64,000 nt of DNA from Linderina pennispora (Eukaryota > Kickxellomycota > Kickxellomycetes > Kickxellales > Kickxellaceae). The stretch's first letter is position 1. Each line of letters starts with the position of its first letter. The position numbers and the translations under genes were made by a program. This document shows, piece by piece, positions 29,366-39,026 of this stretch. Where the stretch lies: NCBI RefSeq assembly GCF_002104995.1, contig NW_024468249.1, forward strand, positions 3,100,001 through 3,164,000, given 5' to 3'. A model generated the notes under the pieces. It was given only the letters and a program-made list of their open reading frames with translations, was not told where the DNA came from and ran no database searches.

Positions 29366-30374
29366 TGGCTGCAATGGTCAAAGGGTGGTGTGAATGGAGT
29401 TCAAAGCGAGCAGAAACAAGAAATTGTTCTCGTGAAATGTACCTTCCAGCACTTAAAGAGGTGAAAATGGCAAAAATGTGGGCTCTGTCACGGGAGTGGA
29501 AGAGGAAGAAGCAAGCTCGCAGCAGCAGGCTTGCACCGCCCTGCCCCTACGCGCCGCCCACCAATCACGTGGTCAGGATACAATCTCACTTGAAAATGGG
29601 CCTCAATAATCGACCTCTGCACCCCCAAACACGTGATTGGCTGGAATGCAGCATCGGCAGAACGAGGCCGTAAAGCACAGGTGACAACAGCCGGCTGGCG
29701 AGTGAAGCGGGGGCAAACAACAGTATGCACATGCATAACAGGGGTCTGCCTAGGGATAGCACCTCTGCCGTCAGACCATGCTACCGCGAAACAGCGAAGG
29801 GGGTGCTTCAAAACTACAAGCAGCAGCTTAATTTGATAGCCAGCACCTGCGTCGCTTTTTTTTTTTTGGACTACTGTATCAATGCAGCTGGTGAACATAC
29901 AGAACTAGTCAGTACTACGTTTGTCTAGGACCACTCTGTTCGCCGTCTGTGTTGGCATCCGATGCATGTTTGAGCTGTCCAGGTGGCTGCCCATACTCAG
30001 ACACCTATGGCCAAGATCCTAACCCTGAGTTGCTTGATACAGGGTAGCTAGCTACGAATGCCTGTGTCAGAATAAAAGGGCTGCATGTATGGATATCGAG
30101 CTTGGTGATGAGTAGTGCATATATACGACTCATCATTGCAACTAGTAGAAATATGGCGCTCGATACCTGTCCCAGATTAAACTTGTCGCCACTGACAAGC
30201 AGAAGTTTTATGAATATCGACTCAGCGCCGCATACAGCTAGTATTGGTTGCATCTGTACGGCTCTACCAAGTGAGAAGTTCCAGAACTGTGATGCTTTAT
30301 TGGTGCCAAAGAAGAATTGAGTGAGACTCGTCCTGAGGCTTGGTGATTAGTGTAATGTCATTGGCTATCTAAAA
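29366..30374. promoter_or_regulatory. CBF1-like upstream region with paired CCAAT/E-box motifs
   Basis: Two 11-bp elements form a perfect inverted pair: CCAATCACGTG at 29561-29571 and CACGTGATTGG at 29630-29640. Each fuses a CCAAT box to a CACGTG E-box. They lie about 200-275 bp upstream of the bHLH gene start. Beyond about 29700 no gene is supported. A short poly-T run lies near 29857. Confidence 0.6.
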
Positions 30375-31856
30375 ATGGGCATTTCAAGACTCCGCTTCAC
30401 ATATATGACTCAGGCCGGTTGTGGCAGTTGTGCATTGTGTACACAAGCTTCTCTCATTCACATCTCTCTGATTTTTAAGCCTTATTTACATTCTTTCACG
30501 GATAGACTTGCTTTAAATCTAAACACGTTAGCTGCCGACAAGCTTGTTGCTGGCGTTCTGTCCTGTGTAATCGAGACAGCCAAGAAATTTGAGGATTCCC
30601 TTGATACATTTTTAGTGGTGTATCGACTATCAACTTTGTGTCATCAGTGGAGAGACCACCTAAAACAACCACTATACAGCAGGGCCATCTTGCACAACAA
30701 ATGAACAAGCCGCTCCAATATGCTAAACTCCCAACGCACACACGACAAGTGGTATACAAATATTGGATTCATCGTTTCCATGGGGCTGACGACAGAAACA
30801 AAATAACTCGATATACACGATATCCCACCTGAGAGCACATGCACATTCGCAGCGGTACTAGATGAATTCAAGTTAACTTCACGCTCTTGGGAGAATATCA
30901 CCTCGCTTCATCTTCGTGGTCATACACCTGGTAGTACTGGGTGTTTACCAACAGATATCTCCAACCAAATTCTGTCGCGTCTTGTGCCCTGTCTTCCATT
31001 GATTGTCGTGATACAATATTATCCGTTATCCCAGTTAGCTGCTGGTAGTCCGCTGGTCTTAACACAGCTCATTACTTATTACTTTTCACGACTACGCAGC
31101 CTTCATGCATACATACCACTGCCTGTTGAGACGATAGAACCAATTAGTAGCCATCTCACCATTCTTAAGCTGGACTTTATCACTGGGCCCATGCTGCCAA
31201 GAACGGTAAAGTTTCCTATCACCGCACTACAGAAGCTAACCGTTGTTGGGCTTACCAAAGAGTTTAGAAGACACATGGGTTATGTGAGCCCCAGCCTTAT
31301 CAGGAAAGCTGGCATGTTTATATCATACCCGTATATGGAGCCATCTGATGTCAGGATGATAGCAATGAACCCGTACACTGACATGCTGGCCATATCGTCC
31401 AACATCAGAACCGCAGCACTGCATTTTATACCATTGACACCCACATCTACTGTAAACTGGTTTGTCCTTCAAACTCTTTTTCTCAGGGACTGTGGGATTT
31501 CATATTCAAGCATTGAGAATATCCTAATGCAGCTTCCGAAGTTGCTGAGATTTACTATACTTCTCCTTCCTTTATCTCAGTCTTCTCGATATGGAATCAC
31601 CACCATGGATATGGACACAAGTGATTATTCTGTATCATTGAGCACGTCACTTCAAACATTCTCACTCAAGTCGAGTCGAGGATATCTTATTCCAACATTT
31701 GTCTAATGTATTTGCCAGCTGATCGTACGGACGCCATCGCTGCTGGACCTCCGTATTCCCACACCGGTTACCGAAGGAATCAGCCAGTTCATTGCATTCA
31801 AGAGAAGGGGCATTAAAACCACAAGCACGCATGTAGTACGAACCCATGGGTCATGA
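30375..31856 (+). pseudogene. F-box/LRR-like protein, three in-frame stops
   Basis: One frame runs 494 codons from ATG 30375 to TGA 31854-31856 with no frameshift, but is broken by TGA at 30702-30704, TAA at 30804-30806 and TAA at 31704-31706. Coding character continues across each stop. The first part resembles an F-box-like segment (a helical stretch then LSTLCHQWRDHLKQPLYSRA). The rest reads as irregular leucine-rich repeats (LTILKLDFI, LQKLTVVGL, LQTLFLRDCGI, LLDLRIPTP). Lineage-expanded proteins of this style are common in Kickxellomycete-type fungi; that statement is from general knowledge. The start codon is uncertain. The stops could derive from C-to-T changes in CGA or CAA. Confidence 0.6.
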
Positions 31857-31998
31857 TAAACTGATAACCAATGGACATGCTATGGGCACAACTGTTTTAT
31901 GCTGGTTATAATTTATTCAGTAAAAATGGACTAGTAGGAAATAGTAATAGGCGACTTCAGGGTCGATGAAGGTGATAGGTAGCGGTGGCTTTGTACGA

Positions 31999-32904
31999 CT
32001 AGCCAGCAGTATCTTCATAAATAATGAACTCCATGCGATGTCTCGCGATGTCCTTGACAACAGTTCCACACTGGAGCACTTTTGGCTTGGCATTCAAAGC
32101 GCTTGAGCCAATCTTGTAATCCGGGGTATATTCAACGGGCTGATCAGCTGGGATCCAGGAAACCCTTAGAACTGCAGCATGACTGTTGAACTTTCCATAG
32201 ATTATATGGTCATGGCGGCCCGCCAAAGTGTAATTGCCGCGGCCAACGATACTCACTATAAACGTGTCCTTGCCACATTTGTCAACGGCAGACATTTTGT
32301 ACTCGTTTCCATGTGGCTCAAATCGATACCCCTTCGGCTTGTGTGAGTACTCGCAGACATGGCCAAACTCGTTGGCTGGAAGTGAGAATACACGGCATAG
32401 GTTTACCATCAGTTCTTTGCAATCGCCAAAAAAGTCCACTACCTCAGAGCCTTGGGGATCCACGTATTTTCCAACAAGTGAATGGAGGTTACCGTCACGA
32501 TTGAACTTGACTATCCGTATCTTTACACCATGCAGGAGTAGAATGGGAACAGTTAGGCGGGTTGGCTGATGCTTCCAAATCTCGAGAGCAAGAATCCCCA
32601 TTTCTTCTAGAGCATCATCAGGTATGGTGTCGGTGGGTGTCGTCTGTCTGCACACGACAGCTGAATGGGCAGAGTAAAAATCGTACATGGGTGCAGTACT
32701 GTAGCAAATAAGAAAATCAGCATTCCTGTTAGTCCCTGGAATGCAGCGCGCTTGATAGCTGACAAGTTTGTATGGAAGGGCGCTTTGTCTGCCATACAAA
32801 GAAATTCTGCATGTCCAGGTATAAACATCCCACAAGCCGGTAAAAAGGCTCAACAATTGCCCCCGAGACATGAGCTCATCGTCGGAGTCTTCATGTTCCG
32901 CCAT
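31999..32904 (-). CDS. FunK1-like protein, N-terminal part only
   Basis: The product is 301 residues from ATG 32904 (MAEHEDSDDELMSRG); the frame is open further upstream only through a TTG. The middle contains a beta-rich region and ends with a segment resembling the start of fungal FunK1-type or Crinkler-associated kinase domains: IVGRGNYTLAGRHDHIIYGKF, then AVLRVSWIP, then HRMEFIIYED. The protein stops just there, so the glycine loop, HRD and DFG motifs of a kinase are absent. It may be truncated, or may never have had a kinase domain. The assignment rests on pattern only. A TATA-like box (TATAAAT, minus strand) is at 33116-33122. Confidence 0.45.
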   Translation of the reverse strand: MAEHEDSDDELMSRGQLLSLFTGLWDVYTWTCRISLYGRQSALPYKLVSYQARCIPGTNRNADFLICYSTAPMYDFYSAHSAVVCRQTTPTDTIPDDALEEMGILALEIWKHQPTRLTVPILLLHGVKIRIVKFNRDGNLHSLVGKYVDPQGSEVVDFFGDCKELMVNLCRVFSLPANEFGHVCEYSHKPKGYRFEPHGNEYKMSAVDKCGKDTFIVSIVGRGNYTLAGRHDHIIYGKFNSHAAVLRVSWIPADQPVEYTPDYKIGSSALNAKPKVLQCGTVVKDIARHRMEFIIYEDTAG

Positions 32905-33743
32905 GACTAAACAAGCGGCCAAAACCAGGTCTGGGCTGTAGAACTTCGAAAAATTTAGCAAAGAGGACGGTCGGAAAGAGACGAGGCGGGCACAAGTGTC
33001 TTTGCAAATGCTCTAAACTAAACAGGATTTCGGTAGAATAGAAACCGAGAGCTAGAGAAAAAGGGAAAGAACAAAAATCTAGTGTGTAGACCCAGCGGGA
33101 CAGAGCCGTCTCAGTATTTATAGGATTGGATTTGGCCATATCCCAGACTTTGGAACTGCGGCCTACCTCAGCAGTGTCCATTGGCTCAGTGGCGCTGGGG
33201 CAACTGCCGTACATGGCTATGCTAAGCTCGGCGATGTGTCGATGGGACAGTGGCTCGGAGGTATCTGCGTGCACCGGTAGGGAATGGTGGCATGTGCACG
33301 CCACTGCCTCTTGGGTGGTGATATGCTAAGAGGTGTGGAGGGCTTGGAGCTGGTGCCACTGTTTCAGTACCGCCCAATCGATTGCGTCACTCTGGCAAAA
33401 CAGGTCTACTCAGGGTTTAACCAGAAAGCACGTTACCCTCGAGTTCGATTGGCCTATTGCACAAGGAATGCTGCTGCGCCAGCACTGCATCCTTGAGAAA
33501 CAGCATACAGTACCAAGTACGTACGTATGTGGGCCCTGGCCGTTGAACAGCACAGGCTAACCATGGATCTCTGCGGCGATTCACTGTAGCAAAGGTCTCG
33601 GAAAATATACTTTTTGTTATTGTTTTTGTCTGGTATCTGCGTTCCTTACCAAAGCAGTGCAGAAGCTTCGGCTTTGCCTTGTGCCATATCACGTTCGCAC
33701 AACTTGCATTCCCTTCGCGGCAGGTCCGGGGCTGTCAAGAGAC
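32905..33743. other. intergenic, FunK1-like promoter side
   Basis: Apart from the TATA-like box at 33116-33122, no gene is supported; the open frames here are short and domain-free. The far end holds the 3' side of the HP1-like gene. Confidence 0.45.
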
Positions 33744-34635
33744 TTACTGAGAAGACCGGAATCTTAAGCGCTGCTCGTAAAACTTCAGCATCTGCATGGG
33801 CAGCTTCGCGTAAATAAGCTCTATTGGGTACTCGCACTTTTGGCCGTTCTTCCACTGGATCTGGGCAATAAGGCCGTCGTCGGTAGCATCAAGCGTAATG
33901 ATCTCGTCCAGGAGCGGCACCCAGTCATCGGCTTCAGGGCCTTCCTCGCCATACACGATCTCCTGGCCAGACGCTTCGTTGCTCTCGGCTTCCGCTGCTT
34001 CTGGCTCAGCCTCCTGCTGGGGTTTCTGCCGGGGGTTCTGCTTGGCTGTTGCCTCCTGTCTTGCCGATGTGCGCCGGCGCTTGGTAGCCGCTTCTTTGGC
34101 CTTGAGCGACGACGCACCGTTAGACGCCGGGCGGCCACGCTTTTTTGCAGGCGCCACCTTCTTTGCAGCCTTCGCATTATAGTCATCCCAGTACTTCTTT
34201 AGTATATCCTTGTCGATGATGTTGTCCTCCGTCTCCCATGTGTTGTCCGCAGGATCATCGTACCCTTCCCATTTGATCATGAAGAGTGTCTCGCCATCCT
34301 ATCGTGCCGATAAACAAAGCTAGTAAGCAGAGGCTGGCTCAGCACTAATAGCCATCGTGGGGATATTTGTAACTTACCTCACCCTTTGTATGCTCAACGA
34401 TTTTCTCGACGACATAGACGTCATCCTCTTCCTCAGTGTTCGATTCATCGCTCTTGTCGGCAGCATCCTTCTTAACAACCCCTTCCTCGACAACCTTGTC
34501 TTCCTCGACAACCTTGTCTTCCTCAGCGACCTTGTCTTCCTCAACGACCTTGTCTCCCTCAACGGCCTTGTCTTCCTCAACAACCTTGTCGTCCTCGACT
34601 GGATCCCAGTTTTCCTCTGCTGTCCGTTTGACCAT
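33744..34635 (-). CDS. HP1/Swi6-type heterochromatin protein
   Basis: Chromodomain proteins of this type bind methylated H3K9 and build heterochromatin. Exons 34635-34378 and 34298-33744 are joined by splicing a 79-nt GTAAGT...ATAG intron in phase 0, giving 270 residues. Splicing reconstructs the chromodomain [30 protein letters not shown] (about 71-125), with aromatic-cage residues Tyr74, Trp96 and Tyr99. A basic hinge contains an AT-hook-like KKRGRP. The chromoshadow domain (about 211-265) includes WVPLLDEII and [20 protein letters not shown]. The N-terminus has an acidic EEDKVV repeat. The two-domain layout and length fit HP1/Swi6. The ATG at 34635 is the first good start. Confidence 0.93.
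34299..34377 (-). other. intron of HP1-like gene, 79 nt
   Basis: The donor is GTAAGT and the acceptor ATAG. Removal joins ...TKGE to [13 protein letters not shown] and completes the chromodomain. Confidence 0.93.
34485..34600 (-). repeat. imperfect repeat encoding EEDKVV units
   Basis: About seven imperfect units of an 18-nt motif encode EEDKVV in the acidic N-terminus of the HP1-like protein (residues about 14-50). Confidence 0.8.
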
Positions 34636-35503
34636 TCTGATTACTGACGCAAAAAATGAAAGATTCTGGGCGCGGAAATTAAAAGTCAGGAATTTGACGC
34701 GTAAAAAAAAGCGATCCAGCGAAAGGTAGGGTGTGGCAGAGTCACGCGTCATCAGGTAAACCCCTGATGCCTGCCATGATCGATTAACCGATCAGCCGAT
34801 GGGTGGCTTGGGGACGAGGGGATGTGCTGGGCAGCGGGCCATGCATGTCTCTCGTCTCCTGCGGCCCGCAGCAGCACCAATGCAAGCGCAGCTCATCGAG
34901 GGACAATGAGACACCTTATCTTGCGTCTCCTATTTCTGTACATGTACCCCCGAGTCAGAAAAAATCCAGCAGTTGCTTCATATGCAAGCTGTTCTCGGTT
35001 CAGGCATTGGGCGGCGGGGGGCGAGTGGTGGAGCGCAAATTTCCGCCCCTGGCAAGTCTTGACATTCGAGCAGCTAGCTCGGGCATGCAGTCGCTTTTAA
35101 TTTAAGCTGGCCAAGTGATGTGCCTCCATGCACGTGTCCAACATGACGTCTGCATATCCTGCAGACCCCCTTCTCCCCTCCCACTCTGTCCGCGTTTCTA
35201 CTGGACGACGACACCTATTGCTACCCACAGTGACCCTATGCCGGAAACAGCCGGTCGGCCCACATCCCCGTCAACCGCTGGTGCACATCCCTCAGTTGAT
35301 TTCCAGACTCGCCTACCATGCAACTGAGAGGAAATTGCCTCCAACACGTTGACGCCCTCATCCCAGACGAAACTTGGGTATAAAAGAGCATTTTGACAGG
35401 GGCTTCCACCCAGACATTTCATCCTCTCCTTCCACTATCTCTTGGAATCTAGCCCTCACACCTTACTCTCTGTAGCGCGAACGCACCGTCTCACCCAACA
35501 ACA
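34636..35503. promoter_or_regulatory. divergent region, HP1-like and metallothionein-like genes
   Basis: A strong TATA box (TATAAAA, 35379-35385) lies 119 bp upstream of the small Cys-rich ORF and is followed by a CT-rich leader ending in CAACAACAATGG, a good start context. No other gene is supported. Confidence 0.55.
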
Positions 35504-35566
35504 ATGGCCTTCAACAACTGCGACTGCTCCTGCGACGGATGCAATGCTGGTGAACACTGCCACTAA
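35504..35566 (+). CDS. 20-residue Cys-rich peptide, metallothionein-like
   Basis: This short ORF encodes MAFNNCDCSCDGCNAGEHCH. Five Cys are arranged as C-x-C-x-C-x2-C-x5-C, with two His close to the last Cys. Clustered CxC motifs in a peptide with almost no hydrophobic residues are typical of fungal metallothioneins, such as the short copper type of Neurospora. It would buffer Cu or Zn in the cytosol. Support comes from context: a textbook TATA box 119 bp upstream, a CT-rich leader and a strong CAACAATGG start. The stop is TAA at 35564-35566. A GT...CTAG pair (about 35549-35592) could be an intron, which would replace the last five residues and lose a Cys, so the C-terminus is not certain. 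Confidence 0.55.
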   Translation: MAFNNCDCSCDGCNAGEHCH

Positions 35567-37375
35567 GTGTGCCCCCTCTATGGTTATCTAGGCTGGCAAG
35601 CAAGCTCCCGCTTCGTCTGACAACAGTCCCGACTCCTTTTGAATAGGTGCCTCCCCACCCCCTGTCCATTTGCCCTTCGCTCCTCGTTTCGCAGGATAAT
35701 GGCGCACTAAAGCCCAGTCCAGGTTATTGAGAGGAACTGGAATTCGAAGACCTATCGACATGCCTGTGCCTCCCTCATCCATCCTATATTTCCTTCTCTC
35801 TTTTCGGTTCACATAACAATATAACAGCTCAACGCCCGTTTTCGTACTCGGGATGACCTCTTACAGCCCCTCTCCTCTGGTATATGCACAAGCGAGAGCG
35901 AATTACATAGCATAGGCCGCAGCAGCGGCTATTTTCTTGACTGGCGACTGCAAACCGCCTGAAGCGTTTGGCAACAAGGGGGTGCTATTAGGGCCGAATG
36001 GGTCATTGCTTTCCTTGGGTTTTGTGGTTGCGTGCTTTCACCTGTTCGAGACAATGGAAACCTAATTAATTTGTGTGTCTCGCTGCTATTTTTCTTCAGC
36101 ACTATGTGGTGGCGTGGGCATATGTCCGCCAAGCAATCCCTCAAAGCCTGCTACTTTGTCCTATCGATTGAAGCCCAATATCTCTAATTATGACACTCCT
36201 GGACGTCCAGCAATAATGCGTTCGCCCATTAGAAGTGCTGTGCCTCATCCCCATGGATCCACTGCTGGATTGAGATAGCAACAAGCAAGAGCCCGGGGAA
36301 TAGGCTAAAGCAAGGAAAATGAAAGGGGCTGCCAGTGGATAAGAGACTGTGTGCTGGCTAGAGCCGCATTTCGCTGTGAGAGAACCGAGGTGGATGTCAG
36401 GGCGAACTCTATACTGTAAGTGACACAGACACCACGAAAGTCTGAGCGACGATCCTAGAATGAGTACCCTCAAGTACCTGCCAAAAGCAGAAAGTGCTTT
36501 ACACCAGTGCTAGAACCTGTTGCAAACCAGCTCGGGGTCTGTTGCATTCCTGAGAACCCCTCCTCGCCAGAGCCTGGAAGGGCCGAGCAAGTTGGCTAGT
36601 GGACCCGGGTCCAGTGCCCTTGGATGAAGATGGGGCTGCATATAGGCGATGCAGAACTAGCACCGATTTGCTACTTGCCGTCACAAATAGCAATTCCACG
36701 CAGCTCACAGCACAAGGGCGATAGCCTTGCGAGGATTCTATAAGGTTAGTAAGCTCAAAATACATCTATCTATTTGCTGTTAGATGGCTGGTTTGTTTCA
36801 CTATCCATCTGCCAGATTTGGCCTAGGAGACAACAAGGACTCGTGTGCCCTTCCAGGAAACATTGGCTGCAAATGGCTTGTGATTTCCGGGGTAAGCAGC
36901 ATTTATCTAACCGCACACTCTGTTGCTTCGGGAGGCCAGCCTTCAAGATTAGATATATATACAACCGCACAAAACAGTTAATACTCTCAAACCCGTACTT
37001 GCAAATAAGGCAGAATTCGCGAACATTGGGTGCATTGTCGAGAAGGAGAAAAACGGCTGGGGACAAGGCTTTCTTGCTCTTCGGCGCCTAATTCATGTCC
37101 TCTTCTTCAGGCTGTTTTGCTTGTTTCACAGGTCCGTAATCGCAATTTTAGGTAGTCCAGCCCTCCAGATACAGTGCCTCTTGTCATGGTGCGGTCTGAT
37201 TGTTACACTTCAGGTAGCGGTCTGGCTATGGCTGGACTGTGGGATCATCTCCGAGGACTATAAAACGCCAAAGCTGGTCTGTAAACACTGCTTTTCTCTC
37301 TCCATCTCGGAACAAGCGCACACCGAATCCCCAAGACATTCTCATACTTTCCCCTATCGCACACACAAATAACCA
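35567..37375. other. gene-poor spacer and zinc-finger gene promoter
   Basis: Short domain-free frames occur on both strands. A TATA box (TATAAAA, 37259-37265) lies about 111-117 bp upstream of the zinc-finger ATG at 37376. Nothing else was recognised. Confidence 0.5.
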
Positions 37376-38005
37376 ATGGCTCCCACGAACTCGTACAGCC
37401 TGGGTATCCCCGAATCGGCTCGGCAAAGGAACATTCGCTCACTGTCGATCCGGACTGCCGACGGGAGCTGCGTCAGCCTGCTCAATGACGATATCTACTG
37501 CGATGTGCGCCGACGCTCATCCATGCCAGATCTGGCTCCTGCCTATTCACCGATGAGCCGCACGCCCTCGCCTGCGATCCGCCTCCCATCGCTTTCCGCA
37601 CTCGTCGGGGAAATCACACCAAAGCGCCATCTCAATCCGCTGCCGGCTGTGCTCCCGCCATGCACACGCATTATCCCCAGGACTCCCATGGTGCGCAAGT
37701 ACCGGTGCGAGTATCCAGGCTGCGAAAAGGCATTCACAACCAGCGGCCATATGACTAGGCATTATCGCATCCATACTGGCGAGAAGAACTATGAGTGCCT
37801 ACATCCAGGATGCACTAGTCGGTTCTCGCGCCAGGACAATATGATGCAGCACTACCGCACGCACTTGTCGCCGAGGAGCCGTCGTGGTCGCACGCCACAC
37901 AGGGTCGCATCTGCTGAGGTCACGACTGAACATTACTGCAAGCAGAAACCACTGGGCATCCGCAGTGGGTGTGAGAGATACTCATGCACCCCTCACTGGC
38001 CGTAG
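37376..38005 (+). CDS. C2H2 zinc-finger transcription factor, Nrg1-like
   Basis: This is a 209-residue nuclear protein with two adjacent C2H2 fingers. The first is CEYPGCEKAFTTSGHMTRH with Cys111, Cys116, His129 and His133. The second is CLHPGCTSRFSRQDNMMQH with Cys141, Cys146, His159 and His163. The TGEKNYEC linker, FTTSGH and SRQDNMMQHYRTH wording match Nrg1/Nrg2-type repressors of glucose-repressed genes, which in yeast are opposed by Snf1. The N-terminal half is Ser/Pro-rich with RRRSS motifs that could be phosphorylated. The C-terminus is short and basic. A TATA box lies 117 bp upstream. Regulation by the Snf1-type kinase at 11-14 kb is only an analogy. Confidence 0.85.
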   Translation: MAPTNSYSLGIPESARQRNIRSLSIRTADGSCVSLLNDDIYCDVRRRSSMPDLAPAYSPMSRTPSPAIRLPSLSALVGEITPKRHLNPLPAVLPPCTRIIPRTPMVRKYRCEYPGCEKAFTTSGHMTRHYRIHTGEKNYECLHPGCTSRFSRQDNMMQHYRTHLSPRSRRGRTPHRVASAEVTTEHYCKQKPLGIRSGCERYSCTPHWP

Positions 38006-38369
38006 TAACAGCTGCTTGCCAGCACCGTTTTTCAGCTGAACATGCTTTTATCCTTGTACAGACTTGCCAATAACAAAAAGTTAAACTAAAAACAATTGAC
38101 CGCGTTCCAAACTTTGGCTCTATTCTAAACCTGTGGCAAATCTCTGAGCGCTAGCTGAGGGACTACAACCGCAAACAGTGCCTGGTGAATAGTCTGTTTA
38201 GTTCTAACCAGAAGAAATCAATGCATGTTTGACAATAGCTCCCTGTTTAGCTGGCAAATGAGCGCATTGTGGATTGAAAACAAAACAAAAAAGATAGCGA
38301 GCGAACAATGCGGTCAGCAAGTGACCAGGATGCAGAATGATGTCGCTGACGCTGTCCTATTTTTAGTGT
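38006..38369. other. convergent intergenic region
   Basis: This lies between two 3' ends. A 60-codon frame (38225-38407) has no support. No gene is seen. Confidence 0.5.
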
Positions 38370-39026
38370 TTAGAACGCCAGGGCAACGATGGCAGCAGCA
38401 CACATAGCCACAGCCTTGGCTGGTGACACACCGATAGCGCTGGCCGAGCCCTGCGACCCAGGCGTCGTCACCTTTGCAGAGGTAGACTCGGCGCTCGTCT
38501 TAGCGCTCGGCTTGGCGCTTGACTCAACCTCTGTCAGACTCTCGTCCTCAGATGGCAGCAGAATATCAGACAGCTCGACATTCGACGCGTCGTCGGCCGA
38601 GCTCTCATCCTCGATGCCACTGAGCTGTGTGTGCTTGCTAGAGGTGTGGGCCTTGGTGGCAGAAGTCTTGGTGGCAGAAGCCTTGGTGGCCGAACCAGAG
38701 GGCTTGTCAGAGGAACTGTTACTGTCGCCAACGTCAGTGCTACCGCCATCACAACGAGGCGCAATGTAGCCGGCAGCGCCAGTCAGTACATAGTAGTCAG
38801 CCACATAGCAGCCGTCCTGGGTGAGATCCCAAAGCTTATTGCCATAGACGTCCTGGCCGGGGATCTGGCATTCGATCTGGATATCGTCGCTCAGCTGGTA
38901 GATTGTGACCTTATCCGAGGCGGCTGTAGGCTCCTTGCGACAGTTAAGCGAGCTGGAATGGACGATGCTGTAGGCAGTTGCCTGGCTGGCAAACAGAGCG
39001 GAAGCGGCGAGAATAGAGAGCTTCAT
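38370..39026 (-). CDS. GPI-type cell-surface protein with SH3-like domain
   Basis: The product is 218 residues from ATG 39026, where a signal peptide begins (MKLSILAASALFASQATA). Residues about 20-80 look like a bacterial-type SH3 (SH3b) domain: LNCRKEPTAASDKVTIYQL, then IQIECQIPGQ, then LWDLTQDGCYVADYYVLTG. Such domains bind wall peptides or carbohydrates. The next 110 residues are Ser/Thr-rich with KASATKTSATKA repeats, likely O-mannosylated. The tail ends in a hydrophobic segment (AKAVAMCAAAIVALAF), which suggests a GPI anchor. A TATATA motif at 39133-39138 lies about 107 bp upstream. The role is probably wall or surface, but the ligand is unknown. Confidence 0.85.
   Translation of the reverse strand: MKLSILAASALFASQATAYSIVHSSSLNCRKEPTAASDKVTIYQLSDDIQIECQIPGQDVYGNKLWDLTQDGCYVADYYVLTGAAGYIAPRCDGGSTDVGDSNSSSDKPSGSATKASATKTSATKAHTSSKHTQLSGIEDESSADDASNVELSDILLPSEDESLTEVESSAKPSAKTSAESTSAKVTTPGSQGSASAIGVSPAKAVAMCAAAIVALAF

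Noticed and set aside
30375-31856. Stop-codon reassignment to explain three in-frame stops
   Set aside because: Many genes in the window end normally in TAA, TAG or TGA at the expected family length, so a variant code is not supported.
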